Positions 58,884 through 64,000 of a stretch of 64,000 nt of DNA are shown piece by piece; the stretch's first letter is position 1, and each line of letters opens with the position of its first letter. A program made the translations under genes and the position numbers. The notes under the pieces were generated by a model that saw only the letters and a list, made by a program, of their open reading frames with translations, did not search any database and was not told the origin of the DNA. The DNA is from JANNNF01 sp040385825 (GTDB lineage: Bacteria > Pseudomonadota > Alphaproteobacteria > Rhodobacterales > Rhodobacteraceae): the NCBI GenBank assembly GCA_040385825.1, contig JAZKGQ010000006.1, forward strand, positions 620,001 to 684,000, given 5' to 3'.

Positions 58884-61496
58884 TCAGTGGATCACCGCCT
58901 GAGCGGGGCGTTCGCGGCGCGATGCCGACACGCGGTCGCCGATGATCAGACCATCGGCCCCCGCGCTGACGGCGATGGTGGCCCCGTCCAGCACAGCGCC
59001 CGACAGGATCATCTCGGCCAGCGGGTCTTGCAGATGCCGCTGGATCACCCGCTTCAGGGGCCGCGCGCCGAACACCGGGTCATAGCCTTCATCGCCCAGC
59101 CATTGCCTGGCGGCCGGGTCCAGATCCAGCGTGATCTTGCGGGCCAGCAGACGCTGTTCCAGCCGTTTCAACTGAATCTCGACGATCCCCGACATGTCGG
59201 CGCGGTTCAGGCGGTCAAAGATGATCTGCTCATCCAGCCGGTTCAGAAACTCGGGCCGGAAATGCGCCCGCACCGCCGCCTCCACCTCGCGCCGTGCCCC
59301 GGCAATATCCGCGCCTTCCGGCAACTCGCTGAGGGACCGCGCGCCAAGGTTCGAGGTCAGCACGATCAGCGTCTGCTTGAAATCCACCCGCCGCCCCTGA
59401 CCATCGGTCAGCACGCCATCGTCCAGCACTTGGAGCAGCACGTTGAACACATCGGGGTGGGCCTTTTCCACCTCGTCAAACAGCACGACCTGATAGGGCC
59501 TGCGGCGCACAGCCTCGGTCAGCACCCCGCCTTCGTCATAGCCGACATAGCCGGGCGGCGCGCCGATCAGCCGGGCAACCGAGTGTTTTTCCATGAATTC
59601 GGACATGTCGATCCGCACCATGGCCCCGTCATCGTCGAACAGGTATTCCGCCACGGCCTTGGTCAGTTCGGTCTTGCCCACGCCAGTCGGGCCAAGGAAC
59701 AGGAAGCTGCCCAAGGGACGCCCCTCATCGTTCAGCCCCGCCCGCGCGCGGCGCACCGCATTGGACACGGCGACCACGGCGGCATGTTGGCCGATCACCC
59801 GTTTGCCCAGTTCCTCCTCCATCCGCAGCAGCTTTTCCCGCTCGCCTTCCAACATGCGGGCCACCGGAATGCCGGTCCAGCGTTCCACCACTTCGGCGAT
59901 CTGCTCGGGGCGCACGGCCTCGGACACCAGTGCGTCGCCTTCGCGGGCCTCGGCCTCGGCCAACTGCTTTTCAAGGCCGGGAATGCGGCCATATTGCAGC
60001 TCTCCGGCCTTGCCGAAATCGCCCTCGCGCTTGGCATGTTCCAGCTCGGCCCGTGCGCTTTCAAGCTGTTCCTTGACGCTGCGCGCCACCTCCAGCTGGT
60101 CGCGTTCGGCCTGCCATTTGGCGGTCATCGCCCCCGACTGTTCCAGCAGGTTGGACAGTTCCTTTTCCAGCCGCTCCAGCCGATCGCGGCTTGGCACGTC
60201 ATCCTCTTTCTTCAGCGCTTCGGCCTCGATCTGCAATTGCAGGATCTGGCGGTCAAGCTGGTCCAACTCCTCGGGCTTGCTGTCCACCTCCATCCGCAGG
60301 CGGCTGGCGGCTTCGTCCATCAGGTCGATCGCCTTGTCGGGCAGGAACCGGTCGGTGATATAGCGGTGCGACAGAGTTGCCGCCGCGACCAGAGCCGCAT
60401 CCGCGATGCGCACCCCGTGGTGGAGTTCGTATTTTTCCTTGATCCCGCGCAGGATGGAAATGGTATCCTCGACCGTCGGCTCCGACACCATCACCGGCTG
60501 GAACCGCCGGGCAAGGGCTGCGTCCTTTTCCACATATTTGCGGTATTCATCCAGCGTGGTCGCCCCCACGCAATGCAGATCGCCCCGCGCAAGGGCGGGC
60601 TTGATCAGGTTGGCGGCATCCATCGCGCCGTCGGATTTGCCAGCGCCTACCAACGTGTGCATCTCGTCGATGAACAGGATGATGTCGCCCTCCGCCGCCG
60701 TCACCTCGGCCAGCACGGATTTCAGGCGTTCCTCGAATTCACCGCGATATTTGGCCCCGGCGATCAGTGCGCCCATGTCCAGCGCCATCAGTTTCTTGTT
60801 GCGCAGGGATTCCGGCACATCGCCGTCCACGATGCGCAGGGCGAGGCCTTCCGCAATCGCGGTCTTGCCCACGCCGGGTTCGCCGATCAGCACCGGGTTG
60901 TTCTTGGTGCGGCGCGACAGCACCTGCATGGTGCGACGGATTTCTTCATCCCGGCCGATGATCGGGTCGATCTTGCCCTCTGCCGCGGCCTCGGTCAGGT
61001 CGCGCGCGAATTTCTTCAGCGCGTCATAGCCGGACTCGGCCGATGCCGTATCGGCGGTGCGGCCCTTGCGGATGTCATTGATCGCGGCGTTCAGCTTTTG
61101 CGCGGTCACAGCCCCTGCATCCAGCGCGTCCTTGGCCTTGCTGGCAATCATCGCCAGCGCCATCAGGATGCGTTCCACCGGCACAAAGGAATCCCCGGCC
61201 TTGGTCGCCAGCTTTTCGGCCTCGTCCAGCACCTTGACCAGACCGGAGTCGGTAAACGGCTGCGCATCGCCCGTGACCTTCGGCAGCTTCGACAGCGCCA
61301 AGGTCACCGCATCCAGCACGCGCGCAGGTTCGCCCCCGGCGCGGCGGATCAGGTTGGAGGCCAACCCCTGATCATCGTCCATGATGGCTTTCAGCAAATG
61401 CTCGGGCACCAGACGCTGGTGATTTTCGCGCATTGCGATGGTCTGTGCGGCCTGCAAGAATCCGCGCGACCGTTCCGTGAATTTCTCCAAATTCAT
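58884..61496 (-). CDS. clpB: ATP-dependent disaggregase ClpB
   Basis: 870 residues, full length. N domain (LEKFTERSRGFLQAAQTIAM), first AAA+ domain with Walker A GEPGVGKTAIAEGLA, a coiled-coil middle region (around LDRQILQLQIEAEALKKEDD), and second AAA+ domain with GPTGVGKTELTKAVAEYLFD. It lacks the ClpP-binding loop found in ClpA/ClpX. It extracts proteins from aggregates with DnaK. AAGGAGAC is 8 bases before the ATG. The frame extends upstream to 62177 antisense to another gene and is not used. Confidence 0.96.
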   Translation of the reverse strand: MNLEKFTERSRGFLQAAQTIAMRENHQRLVPEHLLKAIMDDDQGLASNLIRRAGGEPARVLDAVTLALSKLPKVTGDAQPFTDSGLVKVLDEAEKLATKAGDSFVPVERILMALAMIASKAKDALDAGAVTAQKLNAAINDIRKGRTADTASAESGYDALKKFARDLTEAAAEGKIDPIIGRDEEIRRTMQVLSRRTKNNPVLIGEPGVGKTAIAEGLALRIVDGDVPESLRNKKLMALDMGALIAGAKYRGEFEERLKSVLAEVTAAEGDIILFIDEMHTLVGAGKSDGAMDAANLIKPALARGDLHCVGATTLDEYRKYVEKDAALARRFQPVMVSEPTVEDTISILRGIKEKYELHHGVRIADAALVAAATLSHRYITDRFLPDKAIDLMDEAASRLRMEVDSKPEELDQLDRQILQLQIEAEALKKEDDVPSRDRLERLEKELSNLLEQSGAMTAKWQAERDQLEVARSVKEQLESARAELEHAKREGDFGKAGELQYGRIPGLEKQLAEAEAREGDALVSEAVRPEQIAEVVERWTGIPVARMLEGEREKLLRMEEELGKRVIGQHAAVVAVSNAVRRARAGLNDEGRPLGSFLFLGPTGVGKTELTKAVAEYLFDDDGAMVRIDMSEFMEKHSVARLIGAPPGYVGYDEGGVLTEAVRRRPYQVVLFDEVEKAHPDVFNVLLQVLDDGVLTDGQGRRVDFKQTLIVLTSNLGARSLSELPEGADIAGARREVEAAVRAHFRPEFLNRLDEQIIFDRLNRADMSGIVEIQLKRLEQRLLARKITLDLDPAARQWLGDEGYDPVFGARPLKRVIQRHLQDPLAEMILSGAVLDGATIAVSAGADGLIIGDRVSASRRERPAQAVIH

Positions 61497-61794
61497 CGGG
61501 TCGTCTCCTTCCATGAAAGCACCCTGACACGCTGCCCGCCGCTGCGGCACAGCCCTTGGGCCTTGAGCAGGATCTGGGGGCCGGGTGGTGGTTTTGCAAT
61601 GGGTTTGTCGGGCAATTCTACCGGGCCGGAAGGTCGGCCAGTGGTCGGATATCCGCCGATCCGAGGCCGCGATTTCGGCGGGAAACAACATCGTGACAAC
61701 CTGCGGGCGAAATGGGCCTTGCGCCGTGCGGCACAACCCAATCATGGTTTGCCCAAAATCCCTGGCACCTGCCAGCAATAAAAAGGCGACTCCG

Positions 61795-62193
61795 ATGCAG
61801 GACAGCAAACAACCCCTTATCCACAAGGCGCCGGTGATGGGCCTGCGGGTCCATGTTGCGCGCACCGGCCTGTCGATTGGCGACGAGGCCAGTCTGGAAC
61901 GCCTGCCAGACGGGCAAATCGGCATTTTTGCGACGGTACGCCATCCGTTTCTGGGGCTGATTCCGGTGCGCAGGCGGGCCTGTCTTGGGCATCTGGGGCC
62001 TGCGGCGGATGCGCTGATTGCGCCGTCGCTGGACCATGGCGATGCCTTGCGGGTGCGAATCGTCGGGCTGAACCCGGAACATCTGGCGCAGGAAAACCCG
62101 CCCGAGGTGCATATTTCCGTCTGGGGCGACCCGCGCCACCTGACGCCGAAACCGCCGGGGCTGACGACAGTGATCACGTCGCTGCGGCGTTAA
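61795..62193 (+). CDS. Small protein of unknown function
   Basis: 132 residues with no signal or membrane segment. The stretch MGLRVHVARTGLSIGDEASL, then LPDGQIGIFATVRHPFLGLI and VRRRACLGHLGPAADALIAP, ending ITSLRR, has a compact mixed alpha/beta look; parts are reminiscent of a HIRAN-like domain but the key pattern is not clear, so no function is given. AAAAGGCGAC precedes ATG 61795. It converges on the LysR gene with a 4-base overlap. Alternative upstream starts lack support. Confidence 0.6.
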   Translation: MQDSKQPLIHKAPVMGLRVHVARTGLSIGDEASLERLPDGQIGIFATVRHPFLGLIPVRRRACLGHLGPAADALIAPSLDHGDALRVRIVGLNPEHLAQENPPEVHISVWGDPRHLTPKPPGLTTVITSLRR

Positions 62194-63128
62194 GATTCAA
62201 CCTCGATCATCCCGGCCATGTCCGGGGCCAGCGCCTCGAATCGGGGCACCAGCCTTGTGCGGATCATCTGGCGGCATTCGGATGCCAGATGGTCGGGCAG
62301 GTGCCCAAGTTCATCCGCCCGTGCCACCAGATGGATGCGGCGCGACAGGGCGGCGAAGGGCAGGGGGTGCACCGTCAGGTCGGGCAGAAAGCGTTCGGCA
62401 TCCAGCAGGTTCAGCGGCGTGGTGATCGCCCAGCCCCCGGTCTGCACCACCATCGCCATCACCGACCGCGTGGCCTCGAACGCAAAGCGGCGGGGCGGGG
62501 CAAGGCGCACGCGGCGCAGATGGGCGGCGATGGTCTGACCGATGGGAATGGCCTCGGAATAGGCGACATAGGGCGGGTCATTGGTGGGCGCGTTGCGGGC
62601 CCGGATCACCACGAAGGGTTCGCGCAGGATCGGCAGCGCCCGGAAGGCCGGGTCGGCGGGCAGCAGGGCGGTGACGCCGATGTCGGCCTCGCGCGCCGCA
62701 AGGCGGTGCAGGATTTGGTCCGACCCGCCCGAAAAGGCGTTGACGAAACAGCGGGCATAGCGGGCTTGCAGCGAGGCCACCAGCACGGGCGTCAGGGACG
62801 CATCGAGATCGTCGATGATGGCAAGGTTCAGTTGCGGCAGGCTGGACAGGTTCAGTTCCGCTAGGTCGGTTTCGGCCTGTGACACCGCGCCCAGAATCCG
62901 GTGGGCATGGTCGCGCAACCGCTGACCTGCCGGGGTCAGGGTGACGGGGCGGGCGGTGCGGTCGAACAGGCGGGCACCCACGGCCGCCTCCAGCGTGGTG
63001 ATGTGCTGCGACACGCCCGACGGGCTGCCGCCGATGCGGGCGGCGGCGGCGGCGACTGACCCGGTTTCCTCCAGCGCCACAAAGACGCGCAGCGACCGCA
63101 GGGTGAGTTCGGGGGGTGGGGTGTTCAT
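62190..63128 (-). CDS. LysR-family transcriptional regulator
   Basis: 312 residues. An N-terminal winged helix-turn-helix (LTLRSLRVFVALEETGSVAA, AAARIGGSPSGVSQHITTLE, GARLFDRTARPVTLTPAGQR) precedes a periplasmic-binding-like effector domain. It overlaps the upstream sensor kinase gene by ATGA, an unusual operon partner for a LysR protein. Targets and ligand are unknown. Confidence 0.9.
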   Translation of the reverse strand: MNTPPPELTLRSLRVFVALEETGSVAAAAARIGGSPSGVSQHITTLEAAVGARLFDRTARPVTLTPAGQRLRDHAHRILGAVSQAETDLAELNLSSLPQLNLAIIDDLDASLTPVLVASLQARYARCFVNAFSGGSDQILHRLAAREADIGVTALLPADPAFRALPILREPFVVIRARNAPTNDPPYVAYSEAIPIGQTIAAHLRRVRLAPPRRFAFEATRSVMAMVVQTGGWAITTPLNLLDAERFLPDLTVHPLPFAALSRRIHLVARADELGHLPDHLASECRQMIRTRLVPRFEALAPDMAGMIEVES

Positions 63129-64000
63129 GGCTGGACCGGACCAAAGGCGATGCGCACGCGCAGGCCGCGCTGATCCGGCCCGCTGTGGAATGCCACCTGC
63201 GCGCCCATCAGCCCGGCAATTTCCTGCACGATGGCAAGGCCAAGCCCATAGCCACCCTGCCCGTTTGGCCGCACCTCGGCCGCGGCCCCGCGCTTGCCTG
63301 CCGCCAAAGCCTCGCGCCGGTCTGGCGAAAGGCCGGGGCCGTTATCCTCGACCTCCACCACCACGCCTGCATCTGCGACCGTTCGCAAGGTGACAACTGC
63401 CCCCTCCCCGGCATAGGCAATCGCATTGTCCAGCAGGTTGCGCAGCAGTTCGGCCAGCAGCACGGGTTCGGCGCGGATCATCGCAACCCCGGCCCCTTCA
63501 TAGCCCAGATCGATCCCGTCCTTCAGCGCCAGAGGCACCATTTCGGCCACCACCCCGCGCGCCAGCGCCGCCACATCCAGCAGATCGAAGGCTGCGCCCG
63601 CCGCCGCATCGACCCGCGCCAGCACCAGAAGTTGCGCCAGCACCCGTTCGGCGCGCGCCACCGCCGCATCGGCCTTTTCGGCGGCGTCGCGCGCCACCCC
63701 GGCATCGGGGGCGCGGGTGGCCAGCGCCAGTTGCGTGCGGATCACGGCCAGCGGCGTGCGCAACTGGTGGCTCGCGTTGCCGGTAAAGTTGCGCAAGGCC
63801 CCAAGCGCCGTGTCCAGCCGCGCCATGAAGCTGTTGATCGCCTCGACCAGCCCTTCCACCTCGGCGGGCACCGCCGCGCGCACCGGGCGCAGATCGCCGG
63901 GGGACCGTTCGGCAATCGCCTCGCCCAGCCGGTCCAGCGGGCGCAGGGCCAGCGTCACCGTCACCCAGGAAATCGCCGCCGCCCCAAGGATCATCCCCGC
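63125..64000 (-). CDS. Sensor histidine kinase, C-terminal part
   Basis: The frame is open past the window edge, so the N terminus is missing. What is present: a membrane-proximal helix (AAAISWVTVTLALRPLDRLG) and HAMP-like segment, HisKA with the acceptor histidine in NASHQLRTPLAVIRTQLALA, and a HATPase domain with LLRNLLDNAIAYAG, VEVEDNGPGLSPD and GQGGYGLGLAIVQEIAGLMG. It resembles TctE-type kinases that sense carboxylates, and its response regulator would be expected just upstream of the window. The LysR gene follows in the same operon. Confidence 0.88.
   Translation of the reverse strand, partial: AGMILGAAAISWVTVTLALRPLDRLGEAIAERSPGDLRPVRAAVPAEVEGLVEAINSFMARLDTALGALRNFTGNASHQLRTPLAVIRTQLALATRAPDAGVARDAAEKADAAVARAERVLAQLLVLARVDAAAGAAFDLLDVAALARGVVAEMVPLALKDGIDLGYEGAGVAMIRAEPVLLAELLRNLLDNAIAYAGEGAVVTLRTVADAGVVVEVEDNGPGLSPDRREALAAGKRGAAAEVRPNGQGGYGLGLAIVQEIAGLMGAQVAFHSGPDQRGLRVRIAFGPVQP

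Noticed and set aside
58821..61781. A 986-codon plus-strand frame opposite clpB
   Set aside because: Low-quality composition (His, Gln, Gly, Leu) and complete overlap with full-length clpB on the other strand.

Overview
This window is chromosomal DNA from a high-GC alphaproteobacterium, most likely of the family Rhodobacteraceae (the Rhodobacter/Cereibacter/Gemmobacter neighbourhood). The signs are the CtrA-type flagellar cluster with flaF and flbT, a MarR/OmpR pair resembling petP-petR, the order HDAC-xseB-ispA-dxs, a DUF4170-waaA-lpxK block, and dense ATGA/GTGA/TTGA translational overlaps. No rRNA, tRNA or CRISPR was seen.

Layout. 1-1865: the end of a peptide-type ABC solute-binding protein and a class III aminotransferase. 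1980-10140: a signalling block with two large PAS-rich hybrid histidine kinases, a REC-only protein, an Hpt protein, and a response regulator whose output domain looks like a decayed GGDEF domain. 10475-41232: a nearly complete flagellar cluster of the kind known as Fla2 in Cereibacter sphaeroides. It holds motB, flgE-K-L-I, fliP-N-H-F, fliL, a small membrane protein, motE, motA, a large periplasmic MotK-like protein, a lytic transglycosylase, flhA-fliR-flhB, a FliJ-like protein, a second fliL with flgH-A-G-F, fliQ, fliE, flgC-B, fliI, a DUF1217 protein, flbT, flaF, flagellin, flgN-like, flgJ, fliK and flgD. fliG, fliM and fliD were not found. Motifs close to TTAA-N7-TTAA lie before flgE, flagellin, fliF/fliL and, more weakly, flgB/fliI and fliK, which suggests CtrA control.

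41265-44301: a kinase-like phosphotransferase gene, then a mobile patch. An IS5-family (IS427-like) element has inserted at the TA of the phosphotransferase stop codon and abuts a decayed IS630-family transposase. That transposase is broken by a frameshift, a nonsense codon and two copies of a palindromic mini-element about 50-65 bp long. A very small unlisted gene (55 codons, strong ribosome binding site) follows. 44298-46738: lpxK, waaA and DUF4170 (lipid A/Kdo synthesis).

46818-64000: ohrR/ohr with visible operators, a brnTA toxin-antitoxin pair, ilvE, a petPR-like pair, a secreted protein, an HDAC-family deacetylase, xseB-ispA-dxs (isoprenoid supply), thiBPQ under a TPP riboswitch, clpB, a small uncharacterised protein, a LysR regulator, and a sensor kinase cut by the window edge.

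How it works together: the flagellar genes form several divergent operons with coupled translation. They encode export gate, rod, hook, rings, filament and stator, with stator accessory proteins (MotE, MotK, FliL) clustered around motA. The upstream phosphorelay could feed motility or a lifestyle switch, but nothing in the sequence proves that link.
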